Assembly (NCBI RefSeq): GCF_014204715.1
Contig: NZ_JACHLY010000001.1
Coordinates: 2,139,001 to 2,203,000 of the forward strand
Direction: 5' to 3'
Length of the DNA: 64,000 nt
Source of the DNA: Streptomonospora salina
GTDB taxonomy: Bacteria > Actinomycetota > Actinomycetes > Streptosporangiales > Streptosporangiaceae
Part shown: positions 49,730-58,560 of the stretch, one piece after another
Layout: every line of letters begins with the position of its first letter
Position numbering within the stretch: the first letter of the stretch is position 1
Notes under the pieces: model-generated
The model's database searches: none
The model's input: the letters and a program-made list of their open reading frames with translations, nothing else
Told to the model about the DNA's origin: nothing
Position numbers and translations under genes: made by a program

Positions 49730-52700
49730 CCGGAACGAACGAGCTGGAGGCGCACTACGCCTTCCGCGACGATCTCGCACGACGGCTGGAAGCCGATCTC
49801 CTCGGCCCGGTCGGGGACCCGCACGAGACCCTCGACGAGGAGCCCGCCACCGCCTACATCACCGGCGTGCTCTACCCCGAAAGACGCGACGGCGAGGCCG
49901 AGCGCACCCATCGCGAAGAGCAGGAGGAACCCCCCGCGTCGGCGCAGATGACCGTCGACGAAGCCCACGACAGCGGCGTCGCCATGGCGAACCGCCAGCG
50001 CCCGTCGGCGATGGGCCTCACGTTCGCCGTCGATCCGAGCCGGGCCCGGCGGGTCACGGTGACGGTCTCGGCGGCCGTCTACGAGCCGATCGACGAGAAC
50101 GACCGGCCGGTCGCGGCGCGGCGTGCGGAACGCCGCGGGCTCGACGAACGGCACACCACGCGGTGGCGTCGCCGACCCCTGACGTTCGATCCCGTCGAGG
50201 TCGACGTCGACCGCCCCCACAGTCACGACGAGCCGATCGACGGGGAACGCGGGATCCGGCTGCGCCTGACCGTGCGGGAGCCGGACGGCAACGGCGACGT
50301 CTCGGTGACGGCCACCCTCGTCAACGCCGCCGAGGCCCACGACGAAGAACTGCTCGACGCCCGCTGCCTCTTCCAGCCTCAGCTGCGCGTCGACGCTCCC
50401 GAGGAGTCCGAGGCGCTGGTCGACCGTCGCCGCCCCGAAGGAGCGGAGGAACGCGAACGCCTCGTCAACGACCTGCTGCACCGGCACGCTCCCACGTTCG
50501 CCACCGGCCACGGGTGCTCGGTCACGTGGAACTGGACCCCTCCGCCCGCGCGCGGGGTCCACGGCCACCGCCGTGCGGCCACCGACGCGGTCTGGACGAC
50601 GTTCGTGCCCACCTCCGAGGTCCTTCAGGCCCGATCCAACCCGGACGTCGCCGAACCGAGGATGATGTGGCTGGCCGAAGCCCCCGACGATCAGGTCCTG
50701 GATCGCCTGCAACAGATCGTCGACGCCTACCGCGAATGGATCGCCGACCGCTCGGCCGAAGCCGACTCCCTGTCCGACACCGCGTTCGGGACGGTCGCCC
50801 GCGAGCAGCTCGACGCCTGTTCCGCGGCCTACGGCCGAATGAGCGAGGGAATCGCGACCCTGCGCGACGATCCCGTCGTGTTCGAGGCGTTCCGGATGGC
50901 CAACGAGGCCATGGCCCACCAACGCGCCCGCACGGCGTGGAGAAACGACGGCGCGCAGGGCGAACCGTCGCTCCGGCAGGGACGCTGGCGGCCGTTCCAG
51001 ATCGGCTACATCCTGCTGTGTCTGAACGGGATCGCCGACCGCGGTCACGCCGACCGCGCGGTCGCCGACCTGCTGTGGTTCCCGACCGGCGGCGGCAAGA
51101 CGGAAGCGTACCTGGGGCTGATCGCCCTGACGACGTTCCTGCGCCGGCTGCGTTCCCCGGACGACGGCGGCGGCGTCACGGTTCTGATGCGTTACACGCT
51201 GCGGTTGCTGACGCTTCAGCAGTTCGAGCGTGCGTCCACGCTCATCTGCTCCATGGAGCGCATACGCCGACTGCGCCGGTCGGAGTTGGGTGAGGAACCG
51301 GTTTCGATCGGGATGTGGGTCGGCAAGGCGGCCACCCCGAACAAGGTCGAGAACGCGGAGAAGAGCCTGCGGAAGCTGCGCAAAGAGGGCAAGATCCAGA
51401 CGGAGAACCCGGTACAGCTCACCTCGTGCCCGTGGTGCGCCACGCCGATGGACGCCGGGGACTACGAAGCCGACCGCGAAACGAAACGGATGCGGATCCG
51501 GTGCCGCAGCAGCGAGTGCGACTTCGCCGATGGGCTGCCCGTGCACGTCGTCGACGAGGAGATCTACCGGGTGCGGCCCACCCTCGTCATCGCCACCGCC
51601 GACAAGTTCGCCCAGATCGCCTGGCGGGAGAACGTGTTCGCACTGTTCAACCGCGCCGGCGGCGAACACGCGCAGGCGCCGCCGCCGGAGCTCGTCATCC
51701 AGGACGAGCTGCATCTGATCTCGGGGCCGCTCGGAACACTGGCCGGCCTGTATGAGACCGCCGTCGACATCGCCGCGGAACGTCCCAAGGTGATCGCCTC
51801 CACCGCGACCATCCGCCGAGCTCAGGAGCAGGGAAAGCTCCTGTTCGACCGCCGTGTCGAGCAGTTCCCGCCGTCCGGCCTCGACGCCCGTGATTCCTGG
51901 TTCGCGGTCGAAGCGCCGCGCGAGGCCAAGGGGGCGCGCCGCTATGTCGGGGCGTTGGCGCCCGGCGCCAGCCAGGCGACGCTGCTGATCCGCACCTACG
52001 CGGCGCTGCTGCACAACGCGTACCGGGCGGAGGCCGATCCCGCGGTCCGCGACGCCTACTGGACGCTCATGGGCTACTTCAACAGCCTGCGTCTGCTTTC
52101 GGCGGCGGAATTGCAGGTCTACGCCGACGTCGACGAACGCCTGGAGCAATTGGCGAGCCGCGACGGGTCCCGACGACGCCGTGTGGACGAGTTGCGGGAG
52201 CTCACCAGCCGCGTCGACTCCAGCGACATCCCGGACCATCTCGGCGATCTCTTCCGTGCGCTGGACTCCGGCACCGCCGTCGACGTCGTGCTCGCCACGA
52301 ACATGATCTCGGTGGGCATGGACGTGGACCGGTTGGGGCTCATGGCCGTGATGGGCCAGCCGCAGACCACCGCGGAGTACATCCAGACGACGAGCCGCGT
52401 CGGCCGGCGCGACCCCGGCCTGGTGGTGACGATGCTCAACGCGGCCCGTTCCCGCGATCGCTCCCACTACGAGGACTTCGTGTCCTACCACTCGGCTCTG
52501 TACCGGCAGGTGGAGTCGACCAGCGTCACCCCGTTCTCGCCTCGGGCCCGCGACCGTGCGCTGCACGCAGTTCTGGTGGGGCTGGCCCGCCTCACGCTGC
52601 CGACGGCACGTCCCGACGACGGGGCCAACAAGGTCGAACGGTTCGTCGAGGATCTGAACGGACTCAAAGAGCGGATCCTGCGCCGTGTGGCGTCGATCGC

Positions 52701-52947
52701 CCCCGAAGAACACGCCGAGACGCGCGAGGAGCTCGACACGTTCATCGACGGCTGGCGCGACCTGGCCCAGACCAATCCCGGGCTGCGCTACGAAGCTCGG
52801 CGCAAATCCCGGCCGGGCGATGTCCGTTCCCCCGACGAGGCTCTGCTCAGCAACTACGGCTACGACGAGGACCTGCGGGAGTCGGCGCCGACGATGATGA
52901 GCCTCCGCGACGTCGACGTCGACTCCGACCTCTACCTGGAGACCTGA
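49726..52947 (+). CDS. drmA: DISARM-type helicase DrmA-like
   Basis: A 1073-residue SF2 helicase of DrmA/MrfA-related type. A 400-residue N-terminal region precedes the motor. Motifs: WFPTGGGKTEAYLGL (about 451-465), a zinc ribbon inserted between motifs (CPWC 568-571; CRSSEC 593-598), DELH in VIQDELHLISG (660-663), ASTATIRRA, VVLATNMISVGMDVDRLG and the arginine motif QTTSRVGR (about 887-894). The length fits DrmA of DISARM. It is coupled to the UvrD-like gene by ATGA and followed one base later by drmB, as DrmA-DrmB pairs are. Confidence 0.85.
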   Translation: MTGTNELEAHYAFRDDLARRLEADLLGPVGDPHETLDEEPATAYITGVLYPERRDGEAERTHREEQEEPPASAQMTVDEAHDSGVAMANRQRPSAMGLTFAVDPSRARRVTVTVSAAVYEPIDENDRPVAARRAERRGLDERHTTRWRRRPLTFDPVEVDVDRPHSHDEPIDGERGIRLRLTVREPDGNGDVSVTATLVNAAEAHDEELLDARCLFQPQLRVDAPEESEALVDRRRPEGAEERERLVNDLLHRHAPTFATGHGCSVTWNWTPPPARGVHGHRRAATDAVWTTFVPTSEVLQARSNPDVAEPRMMWLAEAPDDQVLDRLQQIVDAYREWIADRSAEADSLSDTAFGTVAREQLDACSAAYGRMSEGIATLRDDPVVFEAFRMANEAMAHQRARTAWRNDGAQGEPSLRQGRWRPFQIGYILLCLNGIADRGHADRAVADLLWFPTGGGKTEAYLGLIALTTFLRRLRSPDDGGGVTVLMRYTLRLLTLQQFERASTLICSMERIRRLRRSELGEEPVSIGMWVGKAATPNKVENAEKSLRKLRKEGKIQTENPVQLTSCPWCATPMDAGDYEADRETKRMRIRCRSSECDFADGLPVHVVDEEIYRVRPTLVIATADKFAQIAWRENVFALFNRAGGEHAQAPPPELVIQDELHLISGPLGTLAGLYETAVDIAAERPKVIASTATIRRAQEQGKLLFDRRVEQFPPSGLDARDSWFAVEAPREAKGARRYVGALAPGASQATLLIRTYAALLHNAYRAEADPAVRDAYWTLMGYFNSLRLLSAAELQVYADVDERLEQLASRDGSRRRRVDELRELTSRVDSSDIPDHLGDLFRALDSGTAVDVVLATNMISVGMDVDRLGLMAVMGQPQTTAEYIQTTSRVGRRDPGLVVTMLNAARSRDRSHYEDFVSYHSALYRQVESTSVTPFSPRARDRALHAVLVGLARLTLPTARPDDGANKVERFVEDLNGLKERILRRVASIAPEEHAETREELDTFIDGWRDLAQTNPGLRYEARRKSRPGDVRSPDEALLSNYGYDEDLRESAPTMMSLRDVDVDSDLYLET

Positions 52948-52948
52948 A

Positions 52949-54817
52949 ATGGCCTTGCGCTCCGACAAGAACACCGGCGGCGAGAAGACGCCGACCTTCC
53001 AGCGGCTCGGCGCGGTCCGACGGACGCAACTGATCACCACCTATGGCGTCGGGGCGATGATCGCCCTCGGTGATCAGTCCTACCTCGTCAGCGGTTTGGA
53101 CGGTTGGAGAGTCGGCCGAGATCCGGATATACACGAGTTCCGGCTGCAGACCCGGTTGGGGATGCGGAAGGGCTTCTATCTGCCTCCGGCCGCCGATCCG
53201 CCGGCCGGCGACGGCGTTCGGATCCGCCGGTTCCCCGACATGTACACGTGCCCGGGGAAAGACGCGCGACCGGACACGGGGTGCGACGAGAACCTGCGTC
53301 GCTACGGCGCGTTCAACCCGAAACCCGGCTCGACGGCGTGCGCGTCCTGCGACGAACCGTTGACACCGTCGCGGTTCATCGTCGCCTGCGAGCGCGGGCA
53401 CCTCGACGACTTCCCCTATGAAGCGTGGGTCCACGGCAGACCGTTGCGCGCGAACGAGAGATCCGGACATCGGCTCTCGTACCGCTCCACCGGCCGCACC
53501 GCGGCCCTGCGGTCGATCGTCGTGGGGTGCTCGTGCGGGGAGGAGGCGTCGATGGAAGGCGCCTTCGGACGCGGTTCCCTGGCCAGCGTCAACTTCCGCT
53601 GTTTCGGCAAGCGTCCGTGGCTGCCCCGCGGATCCGACGAGGAGTGCGGTCTGACGCCCCGCACGATGCAGCGAGGCTCGTCGGCGGCCTGGTTCCCCGT
53701 CGTCCGGTCGGCCCTGTCCATCCCGCCGTTCTCCGAGGAGCTCTACGAGGAGCTGCTCGTCCCCGGTCGCTACGACCAGTGGAAAGGCGAGGACGACGGG
53801 CTCATCAGGCGCCTCGCGGAGAAAGCCGGTCTGGTCCCCGGCCGGTTCGAGGCGGACGACGTCGTGGAGGCCGTTCGCCACTACGAGGCCTACGAGGCGG
53901 GTGAACGCCCCGACCCGTCCGTGCTCACCGGTTTCGAACCGTCCGACGTCCTTCGGGAGGAAGAATACAGACAGCTCGACCGCGAATCGGACACGCAGCA
54001 CTTCCAGACGAAGCGTCCCCACGAGCTGCCGGACGCCCCCGCTCCCCCCGGCATCGCGGGCACGATGCTCGTCACCCGCCTCCGCGAGGTCCGGGCGCTG
54101 CAGACGTTCACGCGGGTGGACCCGCCCATGGAGGGCGACTCCGAAGACCGGCTCGCCGCCCTGAGCCGTGACGACGTCGGATGGTTGCCCGCCGTCGAAG
54201 TCGTCGGCGAAGGCGTCTTCCTGCGCCTGTCCGCGGACCGGATCGCGGAATGGACTGCGCCCGCCCCCGGGCTCACGGCGGGGCCGGAGGAACGTGCGGC
54301 GTCGATCCGGCGACACCACCAGGAGCTGCTGAACCAGCGTGCCCACCGTTCGAAGCGCCAGTCCCCGTCGTCGCAGGTCGACGCGCGTTTGCTGCTGGTG
54401 CACACGCTTGCGCACGCGCTGATCAACGAGTGGAGCCTGGACGCCGGCTACCCGGCGTCGGCCCTGCGGGAGCGCCTCTACGTGTCCGAGGACATGGCCG
54501 GTGTGCTGATCTATACCGCCAGCAGCGACTCCGCCGGAAGCTTGGGCGGCCTGGTGAGCCAGGGCGAGCCGCGGCGCCTGCGACGTTCGCTCGCGTCGGC
54601 GCTGCGCCGGATCTCGTGGTGCTCGGCCGACCCGCTGTGCATGGAGTCGGAGGCGTCGGGCGTCGACAGCCTCAATCTCGCCGCATGCCACGCGTGCATG
54701 CTCGTGCCCGAAACGAGCTGCGAGCTGAACAACGACTTCCTGGACCGGGCCATGCTGATCGGCACGCCGGACAAGACGACGCAGGGGTTCTTCGAAGAAT
54801 TCATGTCCGCCCTCTGA
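52949..54817 (+). CDS. drmB: DrmB-family protein (DUF1998)
   Basis: A 622-residue DrmB protein. The N-terminal part has a zinc cluster (MYTCPGKDARPDTGCDENL; ACASCDEPL; FIVACERGHLDDFPYE). The C-terminal DUF1998 domain is complete: LLLVHTLAHALINEW, YTASSDSAGSLGGLV, CSADPLC, CHACMLVPETSCELNN and LDRAMLIG. In DISARM, DrmA and DrmB form a complex that binds free 5' ends of incoming DNA. It starts one base after the drmA stop and ends the rightward operon, converging on the degenerate methyltransferase gene. Confidence 0.9.
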   Translation: MALRSDKNTGGEKTPTFQRLGAVRRTQLITTYGVGAMIALGDQSYLVSGLDGWRVGRDPDIHEFRLQTRLGMRKGFYLPPAADPPAGDGVRIRRFPDMYTCPGKDARPDTGCDENLRRYGAFNPKPGSTACASCDEPLTPSRFIVACERGHLDDFPYEAWVHGRPLRANERSGHRLSYRSTGRTAALRSIVVGCSCGEEASMEGAFGRGSLASVNFRCFGKRPWLPRGSDEECGLTPRTMQRGSSAAWFPVVRSALSIPPFSEELYEELLVPGRYDQWKGEDDGLIRRLAEKAGLVPGRFEADDVVEAVRHYEAYEAGERPDPSVLTGFEPSDVLREEEYRQLDRESDTQHFQTKRPHELPDAPAPPGIAGTMLVTRLREVRALQTFTRVDPPMEGDSEDRLAALSRDDVGWLPAVEVVGEGVFLRLSADRIAEWTAPAPGLTAGPEERAASIRRHHQELLNQRAHRSKRQSPSSQVDARLLLVHTLAHALINEWSLDAGYPASALRERLYVSEDMAGVLIYTASSDSAGSLGGLVSQGEPRRLRRSLASALRRISWCSADPLCMESEASGVDSLNLAACHACMLVPETSCELNNDFLDRAMLIGTPDKTTQGFFEEFMSAL

Positions 54818-54884
54818 GCGCGGACTGCGGTCCTCGCCGGCGGGACCCGGCCACGGGCCCCGCCGGGAACGTCGGTACCGGCTT

Positions 54885-55862
54885 TCACCGCTCCAACGCC
54901 CGGGCGATGCTCTCGCCCATAATCGTGGCCAACGGAGGCGGAAACGCGTGGCCGATCTGTCGGTACCGCGCCGTTTTGCGGCCGGTGATCGTCCAGTCGT
55001 CGGGGATCCCCTGAAGGACGGCCGCCTGGTCGGCGGTCAGTTTCGGCAGTCCCGCGCGGTCCTTCGTGCCCTCTCCGGCCCGAAGCTCGAAGTCGGGTCC
55101 CGGGACGTCGTCGGCGATACTGTCGCCGTTGACGCCGAGCCGGGCCCAGGCGGCCTTCGACCGGCTCGGGCCCAGGTCCGCGCCGCCGCGGTCACGTGAA
55201 CCGCCGACGATCGTGGGGGCGATACCGTCGGCGATCCGGCGCCATTCGGCGGCGTAGGGCCAACCTCGGCTCGCCATGGACGACCACAGGACCTCGCCCA
55301 CGGTTCGGGCGCCGGGCGCCGGTTCGGGCCAGCGGAAGCGGCTCATGTCGTCGGGACGCATCGCCACCAGCACGCTGTAGGGCCGGCGTTGGTGAACCCC
55401 GAACTCCCGCGCGTCCAGGATTCGCCAGTCGTAGGCGTAGCCGAGGTGTTCCAGCTCTTCCCGCACGAATTTCCGTGCGTCCTCGAACGTGGACTCCGTC
55501 AGGAGCCTGGGGACGTTCTGGAGCATGAGCGCGCGCGGCTGGACCTCACCGGCCAGCCAGATCGACTGCCGAAGCAGGTCCCGGGAGTCGCCGGCCCCCT
55601 TTCCGCGTCCCGCCTGCGAGTACGGGACGCTGGGCAGCCCTCCCGCAAGGAGGTCGACATCCAGAATCTGCGGGTGTTCCGCGCCCACCAGATCGGCCAC
55701 GTCCATCTGTCGGACGTCCCAGTTCGGACGGTTGGCGCGCAAGGTCGCGCACGCGTGCGGGTCGTCGTCGACGAGCATGACCGGTTCGAACCCGGCCCGC
55801 TCCAGTCCGCACGCCTGTCCACCCGCTCCCGCGCATATCTCCAGACTGCGGAGACTCACCAC
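54885..55862 (-). CDS. Degenerate C5-methyltransferase homologue lacking the catalytic Cys
   Basis: A 325-residue protein with the C5-methyltransferase fold: motif I SLEICAGAGGQACGLERAG, VDDDPHACATLRANRP, VIII EFGVHQRRPYSVLVAM, a short recognition region, QGIPDDWTITGRK and X IGHAFPPPLATIMGE. Motif IV, normally GGPPCxPFS, reads LAGGLPSVPYSQAG, so the nucleophilic Cys is Ser. Motif VI ENV reads QNV. Both catalytic residues are therefore changed. It may bind SAM and DNA without methylating and could act as a specificity or decoy subunit. It faces drmB with 67 bp between stops, like a DrmMII-type gene in place. Confidence 0.85.
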   Translation of the reverse strand: MVSLRSLEICAGAGGQACGLERAGFEPVMLVDDDPHACATLRANRPNWDVRQMDVADLVGAEHPQILDVDLLAGGLPSVPYSQAGRGKGAGDSRDLLRQSIWLAGEVQPRALMLQNVPRLLTESTFEDARKFVREELEHLGYAYDWRILDAREFGVHQRRPYSVLVAMRPDDMSRFRWPEPAPGARTVGEVLWSSMASRGWPYAAEWRRIADGIAPTIVGGSRDRGGADLGPSRSKAAWARLGVNGDSIADDVPGPDFELRAGEGTKDRAGLPKLTADQAAVLQGIPDDWTITGRKTARYRQIGHAFPPPLATIMGESIARALER

Positions 55863-56091
55863 GTCGCTCCCGGCATCCGTCCGGTCGTCGCCTGCGTGCC
55901 GTCGTGGGAAGGGGGGTCCGCAATCATGGACTTCAGCATCGTAGCCCGCACGGCGCTACGCAACGGCGCCGCATACGCCGGCACTGCTCGGCCCAGACGC
56001 GGCTTCCGGGCATCGGGCTCGGCCCCGTCCCGACCGTCGGGTATCACGGCGCCAGCGGCCACCCGTGCGGGACGAACGTCTCACCCCACAG

Positions 56092-56495
56092 TCACGCCTC
56101 GATACCGGCCGCGGGGTAAGGGATCGTTCCCGAAGGAAGCCGCCTGGCGTCGGTCCAGACCAGTTTTCCGTACTTGTGGGGCTCCGCGTTTACGGGCTCG
56201 CCCCACCACTCCTCGGTGAGGAAGAACAGTCCGAGGCGCGCCAGGTCGGCGTCTTGGCGGTGGTGGATCGTGGCGAGGAGGCGCAGCAGGTCGGGGTCGA
56301 CGCCGACCCCGACCTCCTCGCGGGCTTCGCGAGCCGCCGCGTGGTGGGCGGGTTCGCCCTCGTCCAGATGCCCGGACGGCAGGTGCAGTATGCCGTCGCA
56401 GTAGCCCCCGTGCCTTGGCGCTCCAGCAGGAGGATCTCCCGGCCACGGAGCAGGATCACGTGAACGTCGACGATGCTGCGGTAGCGCTCGGGCAT
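56092..56495 (-). pseudogene. NUDIX hydrolase gene with a one-base frameshift
   Basis: Translation from ATG 56493-56495 (GAGGGGA site) gives MPERYRSIVDVHVILLRGRE then ILLLERQGTG. Moving one base at the run of five G near 56411-56415 gives GYCDGILHLPSGHLDEGEPA with a perfect NUDIX box, GHLDEGEPAHHAAAREAREEVGV, and a natural end at 56092. One added G would restore a 134-residue hydrolase that cleaves nucleoside-diphosphate derivatives. Either a recent mutation or a homopolymer sequencing error explains this. It lies directly downstream of small-protein cassette copy 3. Confidence 0.8.
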
Positions 56496-56526
56496 GCGGT
56501 CCCCTCGGTCAACGGACGTCCGCCCC

Positions 56527-56826
56527 TCAGGTCGCAGGCGGCTCGCGGGAGATGTAGGCGCCGTCGCCGGCCCGGTCGAACCGCGACCGCACCCACGACG
56601 ACGACAGCAGCGACGGCCGACAGGCGCGAGTCGGGGGTTCCTCCAGCTCCTGGACGAACGCCTCCACATCCGGGTGGACGACCGTAGGCGCGTGGCCGGC
56701 CTCAGGGTCCCGGGCGGTGGCGATCCACAGGTTCTCGGTGCGCCGGATGTTCCACCGGGCGCCGTAGCGGGCCTTCAGCATGGCCAGCAGAGCCGCATCG
56801 CCATCCGGCGCATCCACCCCGATCAC
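56527..56826 (-). CDS. Small conserved protein, cassette copy 3, second gene
   Basis: A 99-residue protein clearly paralogous to the product of 63641-63928: MLKARYGARWNIRRTENLWIA, then an acidic APTVVHPDVEAFVQELEEPP, then SLLSSSWVRSRFDRAGDGAYIS. The GTG start overlaps the stop of the preceding gene. A weaker likeness in the RW-x-IR core links it to the third genes of cassettes 1 and 2. No function is known; it is probably a small cytosolic partner protein. Confidence 0.7.
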   Translation of the reverse strand: MIGVDAPDGDAALLAMLKARYGARWNIRRTENLWIATARDPEAGHAPTVVHPDVEAFVQELEEPPTRACRPSLLSSSWVRSRFDRAGDGAYISREPPAT

Positions 56827-57200
56827 CTCTCCCCCGCCATCTGTGCAGGCGTGTGCGCCAGATCCGGTCGGGCGGCGATCAGCTCGCGCAGCGGGCCGGT
56901 GAGGGTCTCGCGGAGGTCGTCGAGCCCGTCATCGAAGCCGACGGGGCGATGCTGCGCCGCCCGGTGCGCAGGGCGCGCGGTGCGCTGCCACGCGAACAGC
57001 AGTACCGCGTCGGTATCGGCGAACTCGTGGAGACCGTCGTCGTCCATCACGTAGAACCGGCGCGAGGTCTCACCGAACCAGATCACGAAGTCGGGGTGGC
57101 GGATCTGCATCAGTGAGGCCGCCGCGTGCGCGTGCGCGCACTCGGGACCGCGCCCCCACCGCCTCGCGGGCCGCATGGGTGGACGGCTACTCTGCCTCAT
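56823..57200 (-). CDS. Small conserved protein, cassette copy 3, first gene
   Basis: A 125-residue protein. Residues about 31-70 contain a hydrophobic strand-helix unit (IRHPDFVIWFGETSRRFYVM; FADTDAVLLFAW). The C-terminus carries the cassette hallmark DDGLDDLRETLTGPLRELIAARPDL. The N-terminal part differs from the proline-rich first genes of copies 1 and 2, so the shared C-terminal helix has been joined to different N-terminal parts. The ATG at 57198-57200 has AGGAG nine bases ahead. The function is unknown. Confidence 0.65.
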   Translation of the reverse strand: MRQSSRPPMRPARRWGRGPECAHAHAAASLMQIRHPDFVIWFGETSRRFYVMDDDGLHEFADTDAVLLFAWQRTARPAHRAAQHRPVGFDDGLDDLRETLTGPLRELIAARPDLAHTPAQMAGER

Positions 57201-57302
57201 GTCATCAGCTCCTACTCAGCTGGTGGCCGCGCCCCCGGACGCCTTGCCCGCGTCGCGGGGGTCTGTACTGCCTCACAGCTTTCCTCGAATCAGCATCGCG
57301 CA

Positions 57303-57347
57303 AAAGTGTTGCCCCGTTTCTTACTCGTAGAAGACAACGGGCAACAC
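57303..57347 (-). terminator. Rho-independent-type terminator (minus strand)
   Basis: GTGTTGCCCCGTT (57306-57318) and AACGGGCAACAC (57336-57347) pair with one bulge, and on the minus strand the stem is followed by TTTT. It lies in the 359-bp gene-free stretch 57201-57559 and would stop transcription from the XRE gene before cassette copy 3. Nothing else was recognised in that stretch. Confidence 0.65.
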
Positions 57348-57559
57348 GCCACTACGAGAAACCGAACGTCAGGGCGCACTATGCCGCGGGCTACCTCTCT
57401 CGCTTCATTTCGGATAAATCGACCTTCGATCGATGTGGCGATACGCTGATGACGCATTAAGCGCAGAAGCGGAATCGGTGACCTGGACTCGGCGATGAGT
57501 TGCGACCATGAGCAAATCGAAGGCGAAACGACCGGCTATGCCCAACAGCCGAGTCGCGC

Positions 57560-58531
57560 TTACGCGGCGCGCGCCTCCTCCAGTGCGTCCCGGTACTCTC
57601 GTGACCATTCCGCGCACCGCTGTTCGAGCGGCAGACCGTCCAGTCCGGCCCGAAGGTTCGCCGCCGCCTCCGCATGCTCGTCCAACGCGAGATGAACCAG
57701 GCCCATCCCCATCCGCGAGAACGTGGGAGACAGCCAATAGGCGGTGCCCGGTGCCTCCGTGTCCGCGGCCGCGTCGGCGAGATCGGACGCTTCGCCCAAC
57801 AACCGCCGGGCTGTGTCGCGTTCCCCGAGGAGCGCGTACCCGTGTGCCGCTTGAACCGCATCCCCGACACGTTGCAGCGGGGCCGCTCCCGGTGTGTAGT
57901 ACGCCGCGGAGAACCAGCGCACGATCGCCCGCGGGCGCCCTTGTCGACGCGCGAGATACCCCTTGAAATTCGCCGCTTGCGCCGCGAGTTCCCCACTGCC
58001 GACGTCGTCGGCCCGGTCTTGCGCCTCCGTAAGCCAGCGAACCGCATCGGCGTCGTTACGCGCTTCGGCGTGCAACCACCCCACGAACTGGACCCACTCC
58101 GCGGCGACTTCGCGAAGCGCGTCCGCATGCGGCCCCCGCGCGTCGCGCGCCAACCGCTCCACGGTCTCCCACTGCGCCGACGTACCCGACAGCATCGCGG
58201 TCGCGGGCAACGTGTCGTCGAGCCGCCGCTGTGCCGCGAGCACGTCCGCCAACGCGTGCACTGTGCCGAGGTCCACGCGTGCCGGCTCCGCGACGCTGCG
58301 CGCAATCCGGCCCCGGTCATCCTCGTTCAGGGTCGCCGCCAGATCGGCCAGGGCGCCCTCGGCGCCGACGAGCCCGTCCAGAGCTTCCGCGAGATGCGGA
58401 GTGGGGGGCCGCTTTCCGGAAAGCACGCGGGAGAGATGGCCGGGGTCGATGTGCATCGTCCGGGCGGCCGCCCGCAGCGAAATGTCGCACTCATCCAGAT
58501 CCGCGCGTGCTCGTTCCGCGAAGTCGGACAC
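57560..58531 (-). CDS. XRE-family regulator with TPR-like C-terminus
   Basis: A 323-residue regulator. The N-terminal HTH (ISLRAAARTMHIDPGHLSRV) is followed by LSGKRPPTPHLAEALDGL. The remaining 250 residues are a chain of helical hairpins like tetratricopeptide repeats (ERLARDARGPHADALREVAA; DAVRWLTEAQDRADDVGSGE; LLGERDTARRLLGEASDLAD). Such regulators often sense peptides or partner proteins. The GTG at 58529-58531 with GAAGGG ahead was chosen over longer readings. The target is unknown; cassette copy 3 or the HisRS operon are its neighbours. Confidence 0.8.
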   Translation of the reverse strand: MSDFAERARADLDECDISLRAAARTMHIDPGHLSRVLSGKRPPTPHLAEALDGLVGAEGALADLAATLNEDDRGRIARSVAEPARVDLGTVHALADVLAAQRRLDDTLPATAMLSGTSAQWETVERLARDARGPHADALREVAAEWVQFVGWLHAEARNDADAVRWLTEAQDRADDVGSGELAAQAANFKGYLARRQGRPRAIVRWFSAAYYTPGAAPLQRVGDAVQAAHGYALLGERDTARRLLGEASDLADAAADTEAPGTAYWLSPTFSRMGMGLVHLALDEHAEAAANLRAGLDGLPLEQRCAEWSREYRDALEEARAA

Positions 58532-58560
58532 TGCAGACCCTTCGAGTAATGCCGAAGCCG

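Noticed and set aside
49570-53040. 1156-codon minus-strand frame across drmA
   Set aside because: It is opposite a gene with complete helicase motifs and zinc ribbon; the translation is low-complexity.
36681-55862. Assignment as BREX, Druantia, Zorya or Wadjet
   Set aside because: No PglZ phosphatase, Lon-like or BrxC protein, no DruE-size Lhr helicase, no MotA/B-like pair and no SMC-like JetC was recognised; DrmA and DrmB signatures are specific.
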